DNA of 64,000 nt from Microbispora catharanthi (lineage in GTDB: Bacteria; Actinomycetota; Actinomycetes; Streptosporangiales; Streptosporangiaceae): assembly GCF_006334915.2 (NCBI RefSeq), contig NZ_VDMA02000005.1:1-64000 (forward strand), in the 5' to 3' direction. The notes under the pieces are model-generated. The model worked only from the letters and a program-made list of their open reading frames with translations, made no database searches and was not told the origin of the DNA. Within the stretch, counting starts at the first letter, position 1. Every line of letters begins with the position of its first letter. The position numbers and the translations under genes were made by a program. Below, piece by piece: positions 16,265-24,055 of this stretch.

Positions 16265-16852
16265 TCAGGCCGCGCTGCGGCCGGGGCGGCGGATACAGGC
16301 GAGCGCGGCGTCCACGTCGGCGCCCTCGCCGCGGTTGTACGGCAGGCGGGCGAGCAGCATGCCCATGGCGCAGGTGTCGGTCAGCCCGGCGAAGACCAGG
16401 CCCGCGCCGACGAAGGCGCCGGCGAAGCGCATTCCCGGCAGCCACAGGTCGGCCACGATGGACGCCAGCACGATACCGCCCGCGACCAGCCGGACCTGGC
16501 GCTCCAGGCTCCACCGCTGCTTGCCGCGCACGACGGGGGCGCCGGAGGCGATCCATGCGTTCATCCCGCCGGTGAGCACAACCGCGTCGGGCAGTCCCGC
16601 GTCGCAGAGCTTCTTGTGCGCCTGGGTAGCCCGGCCGCCGGACTGGCAGATGAGCAGCATCGTGCCGCCGGCGTCGTCGACGATCCGCCGCAGGTGGGCG
16701 TCGACCTGGTCGAGCGGCAGGTTGATCGCGCCGCTGATGTGCGCGGTCTCGAACTCGGCGGGAGTCCGCACGTCCACGACCAGCACGTCCGGGTTGGAAG
16801 CGATCAGCGCGCGGGCCGTCGCGGTGTCGATGTTCGGGGATTCGGTGTTCAC
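16265..16852 (-). CDS. rhodanese-like sulfurtransferase with DUF2892 membrane hairpin
   Basis: 195 residues from GTG 16852, with AGAAGGA upstream. Residues 1-100 are a rhodanese domain: DVLVVDVRTPAEFETAHI and the active-site loop ICQSGGRA with the persulfide-carrying Cys. The C-terminal ~90 residues are DUF2892, two membrane helices (LVAGGIVLASIVADLWL and FAGAFVGAGLVFAGLTDTCAMGMLLARL). Cys in the second helix may accept sulfur from the rhodanese. It would transfer sulfane sulfur at the membrane. It lies between the metallo-beta-lactamase/rhodanese gene and the TauE gene, with short gaps on both sides. Confidence 0.9.
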   Translation of the reverse strand: MNTESPNIDTATARALIASNPDVLVVDVRTPAEFETAHISGAINLPLDQVDAHLRRIVDDAGGTMLLICQSGGRATQAHKKLCDAGLPDAVVLTGGMNAWIASGAPVVRGKQRWSLERQVRLVAGGIVLASIVADLWLPGMRFAGAFVGAGLVFAGLTDTCAMGMLLARLPYNRGEGADVDAALACIRRPGRSAA

Positions 16853-16886
16853 GGCTTCCTTCTCGTTTTCGTCGCAGGTGGGATGG

Positions 16887-18227
16887 TCAGGCGGCGCGGC
16901 GGGCCCGCAGTTCGGCGGCCACGTCGGGCACGCCCGCACCGTCGAGCACCGCCGGGATGTATCCCTCGCGGATGAGCAGGGTGGCGGCGATGGCCGCGCG
17001 CCGGCCCGATCCGCAGGCCACGAGCACTGGATGGTCGCGGTCCAACTCGGCGGGCACGCCCTCGGTCACCAGATCGGCGAGGAATCGTTCGGCGGCTCCT
17101 TCCAGGTGTGCGACCGTGCGCTCGTTCGGCATGCGCACGTCCAGCACCTGGGCGCCGGGCTGGGCCGCTCGCACGGTGAAGGTCACAAGGTCCAGCCGTT
17201 CGAACGTCGCGGTCGCGGCCGGGCCGAGGTCGCGCACGACGCCGCGTACGGTGTCGATCCCGATTCGTGCGAGCTGGGTCACCGCCTCGGCCGCGTCCTG
17301 GCCGGGCTCTGCCACCAGCACGATCGGGGACCGGTACGGCAGCAGCCACCCGGCCCAGCTGCCGAAGTCGTCGCCGAGTTCGATGCCGATCGAGCCGGGC
17401 AGGAAGCCGTCCGCCTGCCTCTCGCGCGGGCGGACGTCGACCACCCGGGCGTCCTGGGGCAGGTCGCCGATGGCCAGCTCGGGTGCCGCGGTCGAGGGCA
17501 TCGGCGGCACGCCGAGCGTGTTGGCGGGGCCCATGTACTGGTAGAAGGCCGGGATCCGCATGGGCGCGGCGAGCAGTTCGTCGGCCAGATGTTCGGCATC
17601 CTCGACCGCGAGCAGGGGGTTGGACCTGATCTCCTCGCCGATCGTCGAGGTGTAGCGGCCCGCGCCGCTCGCGGAGCAGAACGACCCCTCGCCGTGCGTC
17701 GGGAACAGCCCGACCTCGGGGGGCAGCGCCGCCAGCCGGCGCAGCGAGCGGTGCTGCAGCCGGGCGAGGGTCCGGGCCCGGGCCGTGCCGAGCAGGTCGG
17801 GCCGGCCCGCCGAGGCCACCAGGAGGCTGCCGCCGGAGAACACCGCGACCGGCTCGCCCTCGATGAGCACCAGGTAGCTGGTGTGCTCGGGGGTGTGCCC
17901 CGGGGTGTGGATCGGTCGTAGGGACAGGCCGTCCCCGCCCTCGATGTCCTCCAGGTGGAAGGCCGGGGTGTGAGGGTAGGCGGGCGCGGCGGCGGCGGGC
18001 AGGACCAGCTCGGCTCCGGTGCGCAGAGCCGCCTGCTCGCCACCCGACACGTAGTCGTTGTGCAGGTGGGTCTCCACGACGAGACGCAGCTCCACGTCAC
18101 GCTCGGCCGCCGCCCGCAGGAACCGGTCGATGTCGCGCTGGGGGTCGACGAGCACCCCCTTGCCCTCGTGAGTCAGCAGGTAGGTCTGGTCACCGAGACC
18201 CGAAGTGCGGAAGGACACGATCTCCAC
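16887..18227 (-). CDS. metallo-beta-lactamase / double rhodanese protein (CstB/persulfide dioxygenase-like)
   Basis: 446 residues from GTG 18227 (GAGAGG upstream). The N-terminal metallo-beta-lactamase domain has THLHNDYVSGG in place of the usual HxHxDH, as in persulfide dioxygenase-type proteins, and PIHTPGHTPEHTSYL. Two rhodanese domains follow. The first (VVDVRPRERQADGF) lacks an active Cys (IVLVAEPG), so it is structural. The second has VACGSGRRA with the catalytic Cys. The likely reaction is oxidation of a low-molecular-weight persulfide to sulfite or thiosulfate. A CsoR-type palindrome starts 21 bases upstream of the GTG, so the adjacent repressor should control it. Confidence 0.9.
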   Translation of the reverse strand: MEIVSFRTSGLGDQTYLLTHEGKGVLVDPQRDIDRFLRAAAERDVELRLVVETHLHNDYVSGGEQAALRTGAELVLPAAAAPAYPHTPAFHLEDIEGGDGLSLRPIHTPGHTPEHTSYLVLIEGEPVAVFSGGSLLVASAGRPDLLGTARARTLARLQHRSLRRLAALPPEVGLFPTHGEGSFCSASGAGRYTSTIGEEIRSNPLLAVEDAEHLADELLAAPMRIPAFYQYMGPANTLGVPPMPSTAAPELAIGDLPQDARVVDVRPRERQADGFLPGSIGIELGDDFGSWAGWLLPYRSPIVLVAEPGQDAAEAVTQLARIGIDTVRGVVRDLGPAATATFERLDLVTFTVRAAQPGAQVLDVRMPNERTVAHLEGAAERFLADLVTEGVPAELDRDHPVLVACGSGRRAAIAATLLIREGYIPAVLDGAGVPDVAAELRARRAA

Positions 18228-18247
18228 AAGGAACACCTCTCTTCTAG

Positions 18248-18263
18248 ATACCCCGGGGGGTAT
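18248..18263. promoter_or_regulatory. CsoR/CstR-type operator upstream of the persulfide genes
   Basis: ATACCCCGGGGGGTAT: seven-base arms ATACCCC and GGGGTAT around GG. It lies 21 bases before the GTG of the metallo-beta-lactamase/rhodanese gene, where a bound repressor would block transcription. The same 16 bases recur exactly at 18372. Confidence 0.8.
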
Positions 18264-18371
18264 ATGACGAGCAAAAAAAGAGACCGAGGTCAGACGACGT
18301 GGGCGGGACGGTCGCACGACACTTCGCGGTCCGCCCCGCCAGGCGGTCGAGTGAGATCGGTAGCACCTTAC

Positions 18372-18387
18372 ATACCCCGGGGGGTAT
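18372..18387. promoter_or_regulatory. second CsoR/CstR-type operator
   Basis: An exact copy of the 16-base palindrome at 18248, 124 bases away and just past the csoR terminator. It may mark the upstream promoter of the persulfide operon. Confidence 0.75.
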
Positions 18388-18399
18388 CAGGGGGACATG

Positions 18400-18427
18400 A
18401 AAAGGCGAACCTTCCCGGAAGGGCCGC

Positions 18428-18428
<1 letters not shown>
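18400..18428 (-). terminator. rho-independent terminator of the CsoR-family gene
   Basis: Read on the minus strand, GGCG and CCTTCC pair with GGAAGG and CGCC around a one-base centre and are followed by TTTT. The stem starts at the TAG stop of the repressor gene. Confidence 0.7.
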
Positions 18429-18793
<365 letters not shown>

Positions 18794-18926
18794 TCACCAC
18801 GGGCTGAAGCGCTCCGGGTCGGGTGGCGACCCTACGGGCCGGCTCCAGCCACTGAGCGTAGGAGTCGGTCCCGTGTCCGGTCGGCGGGATATGCCCGATC
18901 GCGGTGAGCAGGCGCTGGTGGCTGAA

Positions 18927-19952
18927 TCACCCCCGGGGGGCGGCGCCGTCGAGGGTCGGCGGCAGTCCGCACAACCCGAACAGGCCCGCGTCGAGGAACG
19001 CGACGACCCGGGCGACACCGGCGGCGGTGACGGTGAGGACCTGGAGGGCGTGCGCGCGATACACGCCGTCGCCGTCGCGCGAGTAGGACCCGAACGCGGG
19101 CTGCCCGTTCACGCTTGTCGGGACCATCCGCTGCTCGCCTGCGGCAAGGACCCTGGCCCTGAGGAACCGCAGGACCGTCTCCCTCCCCGCGAACCATGTG
19201 GGGATCGGCGGCATCTCCCAGACCGCGTCGTCGGTCAGCACCCCCGCCAACACGCCGACGTCGGCGCTCTCGAACGCCGCGGCGTACCGGTCGAGCAACG
19301 CCCGCCGGGCCGGGTCGGCCGGTTCCGCGATCCCGTCCTGGGTGGGGGCGATCTGGCTGAGCTGGGCCCGGGCGCGCTGCAACGCGCTGTTGACCGCGGC
19401 GGTCGTGGTGCCGAGCAGGCCGGCGACCTCACTCGCCCGCCAGGCCAGCGCGTCGCGCAGGATCAGCACCGCCCGCTGCCGGCCGGACAGGTGCTGCAAC
19501 GCCGCGATGAACCCCAGCCGCATGGTCTGCCTCGTCTCGACGATGGCGGCCGGATCGGCCGGGGCCGAGCCGAACAGCGCGTCGGGGGCGGGCTGCAGCC
19601 ACGGCACCTCCACCGACCCGTGGCGCGGCGGCTCGTCCGGGTGATCGCTCGGGCTGCCCAGGCCGGACGGCAGCGGGCGCCGGCCGTTGCCCTCCAGCGC
19701 CTTGAGGCACGCCCGGGTCGCGATTCGGTACAGCCAGGTGCGCATCGAGGAGCGCCCTTCGAAGCGGGCGTAGCCGCGCCACGCCTGCAGGTAGATCTCC
19801 TGGAGCACGTCCTCGGCGTCGTGAATCGACCCGAGCATGCGGTAGCAGTACGCCAGCAGTTCGCGCCGGAAGGGCTCGCTCCGCCGGACGAACTCCTCGT
19901 CGGGCGTGCCGGCCTCCGTGGTCGCCGTCCGCGTCATCGTCCCTTCACTCAT
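18927..19952 (-). CDS. ECF sigma factor, SigG-like, with C-terminal SnoaL-like domain
   Basis: 341 residues. Region 2 is PFRRELLAYCYRMLGSIHDA then DVLQEIYLQAWRGY and FEGRSSMRTWLYRIATRACL. Region 4 is LQHLSGRQRAVLILRDALAW, ASEVAGLLGTTTAAVNSALQRAR. The last ~110 residues form a SnoaL/NTF2-like domain (DRYAAAFESADVGVLAGVL, DDAVWEMPPIPTWFAG), typical of the SigG/SigJ groups in which this domain tunes activity without a conventional anti-sigma factor. The ATG at 19952 overlaps the stop of the small upstream gene (ATGA), so translation is probably coupled; a second in-frame ATG at 19937 has GAAGGG close to it. It is the last gene of the 21283-18927 unit. Confidence 0.9.
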   Translation of the reverse strand: MSEGTMTRTATTEAGTPDEEFVRRSEPFRRELLAYCYRMLGSIHDAEDVLQEIYLQAWRGYARFEGRSSMRTWLYRIATRACLKALEGNGRRPLPSGLGSPSDHPDEPPRHGSVEVPWLQPAPDALFGSAPADPAAIVETRQTMRLGFIAALQHLSGRQRAVLILRDALAWRASEVAGLLGTTTAAVNSALQRARAQLSQIAPTQDGIAEPADPARRALLDRYAAAFESADVGVLAGVLTDDAVWEMPPIPTWFAGRETVLRFLRARVLAAGEQRMVPTSVNGQPAFGSYSRDGDGVYRAHALQVLTVTAAGVARVVAFLDAGLFGLCGLPPTLDGAAPRG

Positions 19953-20137
19953 CCCATCGGCCAGAACATCGTGGCCATCGCCGCGGCCATGAGAGCGTGC
20001 GCCACATCGGAGATCCTTTCCGCGGCGCCCGGCGCCGCCCCACCTGAGCCGGGTCGCACTCCACGGATCAGGAACCACGCCGCCGTGCCCGCGAGCACGA
20101 GGATGAGCATCCACCTGAGTGTCAGGGACTCGATCAT
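19949..20137 (-). CDS. short DUF5134-like membrane protein, probably a truncated remnant
   Basis: 62 residues: MIESLTLRWMLILVLAGTAA begins a membrane helix, followed by a Gly/Ala/Pro-rich linker and the His/Met helix SDVAHALMAAAMATMFWPMG. This matches the N-terminal end of DUF5134 proteins, which are normally about 200 residues with several helices. Here the frame stops straight after WPMG and its TGA overlaps the sigma-factor ATG. A deletion that removed the rest and placed the stop at the sigma start is the simplest reading. A GGGAG ribosome site is present, so the short product may still be made. Confidence 0.6.
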   Translation of the reverse strand: MIESLTLRWMLILVLAGTAAWFLIRGVRPGSGGAAPGAAERISDVAHALMAAAMATMFWPMG

Positions 20138-20213
20138 TGCGGGACTCCCGTGTTCGAGACGGACGGGTGACGCCCCCTGGCGAGGCGTCACCCACGATGC
20201 CGTCGGCGTCTGC

Positions 20214-20951
20214 TCAGTGATGATGGGCGTGGTGGGAGTGGTCCGCCCCGCCCTCGTACGTGTCGTGGTAGGGGAACTCGTTGACGTAGCGCCGCCGGCC
20301 CAGGGGGGTCAGGTCGAGGTAGTGGTAGGTGCTCAGCATGACCTCCGCGCCCCGGCCGTACGTCGAGTAGGTGTGGAAGACGCTGTCCTCGTCGCGGACG
20401 AAGACGCTGATCCCCTGGGCGTCGCCGTGTACCGCGTACCCCAGGCCCTCCCGCTCCAGGGTCGCCTTGTCCTTGTAGTTGTACTCCACCCGCGCGACGG
20501 CCTCGTCGTTCGTGACGTGGAAGTCGTAGTTGAAGTCGCTCCCGGCCGAGGAGTACCACGGGATGGTCCACCCCATCCGCGCCTTCCACCTTTCGATCTT
20601 GGCCAGGGGTACGCGGGAAACGAGCGCGAGCGTCGTGTCACTGGCGTGCAGGTGCTCCAGTCGGCCCACGTTGTCGACCGCGAACGAGCAGCTCGGGCAG
20701 CCGTCCTCCCAGTCCTCGTTCCACATGAAGTGATACACGAGGAGCTGACGGCGGCCCTCGAACAGGTCGACCAGGCGGGCCGTGCCGGCCGGGCCCTCGA
20801 AGACGTAGTCCTTGTCCATCCTGACCATCGGCAGCTCCTGACGCCGCGCGGTGACGGCGTCCTGCGCCCGCATGGCGTCCTTCTCCTGCTCCAGCAGCTT
20901 CAGCCGCGCCGCCATCCACTCGTCGCGTGACGCCGTCCGTGGGAGAGTCAT
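20214..20951 (-). CDS. DUF899-family thioredoxin-like protein
   Basis: 245 residues. DUF899 proteins have a thioredoxin-like fold; here LPMVRMDKDYVFEGPAGTARL opens the domain and the redox-like site reads EDGCPSCSFAVDN (CxxC). Aromatic stretches such as DFNYDFHV and RVEYNYKD and a His-rich tail (HSHHAHHH) follow. The ATG at 20951 has AGAAGGAGAAG upstream and is preferred to one at 20981. Reduction of an organic substrate or thiol is possible, but no reaction has been proved for the family. It belongs to the SigG-type sigma operon. Confidence 0.85.
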   Translation of the reverse strand: MTLPRTASRDEWMAARLKLLEQEKDAMRAQDAVTARRQELPMVRMDKDYVFEGPAGTARLVDLFEGRRQLLVYHFMWNEDWEDGCPSCSFAVDNVGRLEHLHASDTTLALVSRVPLAKIERWKARMGWTIPWYSSAGSDFNYDFHVTNDEAVARVEYNYKDKATLEREGLGYAVHGDAQGISVFVRDEDSVFHTYSTYGRGAEVMLSTYHYLDLTPLGRRRYVNEFPYHDTYEGGADHSHHAHHH

Positions 20952-20977
20952 CGTCTTCTCCTTCTGCTCTGAATGTT

Positions 20978-21283
20978 TCATGACCGGAACAGGCGGTAGG
21001 AGCCGACCAGCGTGGCGCCGGCACTGACCGGCGGGACGGCCATGCGACCGGCCGCGCCGTGCTGGAACTCGGCGAACGCCGCCGACCGCCGGAGCGGGTT
21101 GTCGTCCCCCTCGATCAGGGCGACGTGCACGAATCCGACCCCGTCGGCCAGGCGGAACGCCCCGTAGCGCAGCCCCTCCGGGGCCGTCTCGTTCAGCTCC
21201 CGGAACACGCGCTCCACCAGCCGCTGGTTCTCCGCCGCCGAGTCGGCGCGTGTCTCGTAACGCACCACGACTGTCTCGCTCAT
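20978..21283 (-). CDS. small conserved protein, possibly ABM-like dimeric ferredoxin fold
   Basis: 101 residues: SETVVVRYETRADSAAENQR, a helix LVERVFRELNETAP, strand GLRYGAFRLADGVGFVHVAL and a C-terminal SAGATLVGSYRLF. This strand-helix-strand layout resembles the antibiotic-biosynthesis-monooxygenase (ABM) fold. Start ATG 21283 has GGAG 11 bases upstream. It is first in the unit leading to DUF899, the DUF5134 remnant and the sigma factor. Actinomycete SigG-type sigma genes are often next to such small proteins. Activity is unknown. Confidence 0.65.
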   Translation of the reverse strand: MSETVVVRYETRADSAAENQRLVERVFRELNETAPEGLRYGAFRLADGVGFVHVALIEGDDNPLRRSAAFAEFQHGAAGRMAVPPVSAGATLVGSYRLFRS

Positions 21284-21429
21284 CTGGACGACACTCCTCA
21301 TCCGCCTGAAGTCACACCGGAAAGCGGCCGCGCCGTTCTCCGGTCGTCTACAGGTACAGAGGCGCCGCGTCGAAGAAATTCATCGGCCGGACGCGAATGA
21401 TGTCGATCCGTCGGCCTCGGCGTGCGGCC

Positions 21430-21800
21430 CGTCACCCGTCGAATGGGCATCGGGCACCGGTGCGGCCTCAGGCGCAGTCTGTCGCTCGTGGTGAGCGGGG
21501 ACGGGCGGCGAGGGTCATGGTGTCCCGGTTGTCGTAGCCCACGACGGCGACCTGCTCGGGGACCGAGATGCCGCGTCCGCGAAGCGTGCCGGTGACGCCG
21601 CGGGCGATCTGGTCGTCGCCGCAGAAGAAGGCATCGACGTCCGGCCGTACCGCGGCACCACCTCCGCGACGCGCCGCCCCCGCTCCAGTCGCCGATGTGG
21701 GGCCTGCCGGTGACCGGCCGAAGAGAGGCGTGGCCCTTGCCTTTGATGATCGTACGGCCCGGCTCCGGCACACGCAATCCTTTGCTCTCCACCTCCACTG
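21430..21800 (-). pseudogene. decayed LacI-family regulator (C-terminal part)
   Basis: A LacI effector-domain segment reads PDVDAFFCGDDQIARGVTGT and ISVPEQVAVVGYDN in one frame, while the flanking pieces (VPEPGRTIIKGKGHASLRPV upstream, LTTSDRLRLRP downstream) lie in another. At least two frameshifts are needed, and the DNA-binding N-terminus is missing. It faces away from the glycosidase gene at 22152, the usual place for its sugar-responsive repressor. Confidence 0.7.
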
Positions 21801-21870
21801 CGGCTGTGGCCCCACCGCTTTCCTTAATTGGGCAATCGTGTGCGGAAGAAAACTCGCCTGGCTAACGGTC

Positions 21871-21914
21871 TTGACGGCCAGACAAGTTCACCGTACGTTT
21901 CCGGCTCGGAAAAC
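21871..21914 (+). promoter_or_regulatory. candidate sigma-70 promoter with overlapping LacI-like dyad
   Basis: TTGACG (21871-21876) and TACGTT (21894-21899) are 17 bases apart. GTTTCCG (21897-21903) and CGGAAAAC (21907-21914) form a near-perfect dyad over the expected start site. This looks like the old LacI-controlled promoter of the glycosidase, with a leader of about 240 bases in which I see no gene. Confidence 0.5.
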
Positions 21915-22151
21915 CTTTGCGCACAGTTGCCAAACCCGGCTTGTGTGCGCTGCGTCGTCGTGACCGCCGCACAGCACCGATCTGGGGAATCCCATGTCCA
22001 GCGAGTCTTCCGCTCCCTCCGCGACCGGCGCGGTCGAGGACCGAGGCCATGGCTACCCGGCCGCCGGTGCCCGTGGACGCGGCCCCCGGCCGACGACCCC
22101 CGCGGTCCGCTCGGCACCACCACCCCCCAACCACTCCTCAGGAGAGACGCA

Positions 22152-23879
22152 GTGAAGACGACCAGACCCAGAGCCGGGCAGGCCGCTGCCCTGCTCACCT
22201 CGCTCGCACTCACCGCAGCCGGCGCGACCCTCGCCGCCGCTCCCGCCCACGCGGCCGCGAGTGCCTCGACCACCCTGGTGGTCAGCGCGAACCAGCCCTT
22301 CCGTCCGGTGACACACGTGGCCACCGGCTCGCTGTACGGCCTGGCGGACGCGACGACGCCGTCGGACAGCCTGGCCCAGGCCATCAAGCCGAACACCTTC
22401 GTCCAGAAGCCTCAGGGCGGCAAGCAGCAGCCGACGGGTGACATCCTGACCGTCGCCCCGAAGGCTGCCAGGGCAGGCGCGAAGGTCGTGAACCGGCTGT
22501 CCGACGTCTACGCGGGCTGGCCCTACCAGTTCAGCTGGAGCAACTGGTTCAGCCTGGTCGACCAGCAGATCGCGCAAACCAAGGCGTCGGGCATCACCAA
22601 CCTGGCCGCCTACGAGCTGTGGAACGAGTCGGACAACACCTGGAACTCGTCCAACGGCACGTACGAGGACTTCTGGACCAGGACCTACCGTGAGGTGCGG
22701 GCCAAGGACCCGACGACCCCGATCCAGGGGCCGAGCTTCTCGGACAACATCAGCGACATGGACAACTTCCTGAGGAACGCGGTCGCGACCAACACCGTCC
22801 CCGACATCATCGCCTGGCACGAGCTGACCAGGGCCTCGAAGATCGCCGGTGACGTCGCCACGGTCGTCAACCTCGAGAAGAAGTACGGCATCAGCCCGCG
22901 CCCGATCGCCATCGAGGAGTACGCCTCGCCATCCGAGGTCGGCATCCCCGGCGCCCTCGTCAGTTACATCGCCAAGTTCGAGCGGCTGGGCGTCCACGAC
23001 GCCGAACTGGCGTTCTGGAATCAGTCCGGCACGCTCGGCGACCTGCTCACCGGCCGGGGCGGCTCGCCCAACGGCGCCTACTGGCTCTACAAGTGGTACG
23101 CCGACATGAGCGGCAACATGGTGACGACCACCCCGCCCGCGCAGACCGGCATCGACGGCGCCGCGGCGATGAACAGCGCGGGCAACCAGCTCAGCGTCAT
23201 CTTCGGAGGCGGCTCCGGCGACAGCGCCGTGGTGATCAACGGGCTCGGCTCCTTCGGCGGCACCGCCCACGTGAAGCTGGAGTACACCCCCTCCCCCGGC
23301 CGTACGGTGGCCGTCTCCGGGCCCTCCACGCTGAGCGAGTCGAACTACACCGTGAGCAACGGCTCCATCACCGTGCCCGTCTCGGCGATGAACTCCACCC
23401 ACGGCTACCACCTGGTCGTCACCCCGGGCAGCGGCGGCGGCAACCCGGGCACGCTGGCCGGCACCTACCAGATCAAGAACGTGAACAGCGGCCTCGCCCT
23501 GGACACGCAGAACTCCGGCACCGCCCAGGGCACCCTGGTCGACCAGGCCACTCCCTCATCCGGGAACACCCAGACCTGGACCCTCGTCGACAGCGGCTCC
23601 GGCCTCTACAAGATCGTGAACAGGGCCAGCGGGCTGGTCCTCGGCATCACCAACATGAGCACCAGCAACGGCGGGACCGCCCTGATCTGGGGCGACAGCG
23701 GCACCGCCGACCACCTGTGGTCGTTCATCTCGGACGGGAACGGCCACTACAAGATCCGCAACTACAACAGCGGTCTGCTGCTCGGCGTCAACGGCATGAG
23801 CAAGTCCTCCGGCGCCCAGGTCCTCCAGTGGGAAGACAACGGCACCGCCGACCACCTCTGGACTCTCACGGCCCGATAG
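22152..23879 (+). CDS. secreted clan GH-A glycosidase with CBM13 (ricin-type) domain
   Basis: 575 residues from GTG 22152 (AGGAGAG upstream). A Sec signal peptide covers residues 1-35 (ending AHAA). The catalytic domain has YELWNES with Glu159 as the probable acid/base and AIEEYAS with Glu255 or Glu256 as nucleophile, the clan GH-A arrangement; GH39-like enzymes are the nearest type I can name, and the substrate is uncertain. A beta-sandwich region follows. Residues about 437-575 are a ricin B/CBM13 trefoil with repeated GTYQIKNVNSGLALD, YKIVNRASGLVLG and YKIRNYNSGLLLG. It probably acts on a plant or microbial polysaccharide outside the cell. Its neighbouring LacI gene is decayed, so control may be lost. 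Confidence 0.8.
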   Translation: MKTTRPRAGQAAALLTSLALTAAGATLAAAPAHAAASASTTLVVSANQPFRPVTHVATGSLYGLADATTPSDSLAQAIKPNTFVQKPQGGKQQPTGDILTVAPKAARAGAKVVNRLSDVYAGWPYQFSWSNWFSLVDQQIAQTKASGITNLAAYELWNESDNTWNSSNGTYEDFWTRTYREVRAKDPTTPIQGPSFSDNISDMDNFLRNAVATNTVPDIIAWHELTRASKIAGDVATVVNLEKKYGISPRPIAIEEYASPSEVGIPGALVSYIAKFERLGVHDAELAFWNQSGTLGDLLTGRGGSPNGAYWLYKWYADMSGNMVTTTPPAQTGIDGAAAMNSAGNQLSVIFGGGSGDSAVVINGLGSFGGTAHVKLEYTPSPGRTVAVSGPSTLSESNYTVSNGSITVPVSAMNSTHGYHLVVTPGSGGGNPGTLAGTYQIKNVNSGLALDTQNSGTAQGTLVDQATPSSGNTQTWTLVDSGSGLYKIVNRASGLVLGITNMSTSNGGTALIWGDSGTADHLWSFISDGNGHYKIRNYNSGLLLGVNGMSKSSGAQVLQWEDNGTADHLWTLTAR

Positions 23880-23986
23880 AACCCGTACGAAGCTGAGATC
23901 ACGCGGTTGCGCGTTCAGCTCCGTCGGAGCCGTCGACGCCGGTAGATCACCTCGTCGTGGCGTGGGGTGACCCACTGATGACGAGT

Positions 23987-24040
23987 GGTCCGGGATCGAG
24001 CCCCCCCTGCCCCTGGGCGAGCGGGGCCCGATCCCGGACC
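23987..24040. terminator. bidirectional terminator-like hairpin between convergent genes
   Basis: GGTCCGGGATCG (23987-23998) pairs perfectly with CGATCCCGGACC (24029-24040), and inner GCCCC/GGGGC extends the stem. It separates the convergent glycosidase and ATP-binding regulator genes. No T-run follows, so it may act through stem strength alone. Confidence 0.6.
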
Positions 24041-24055
24041 TGCGACGGCAGTGCC

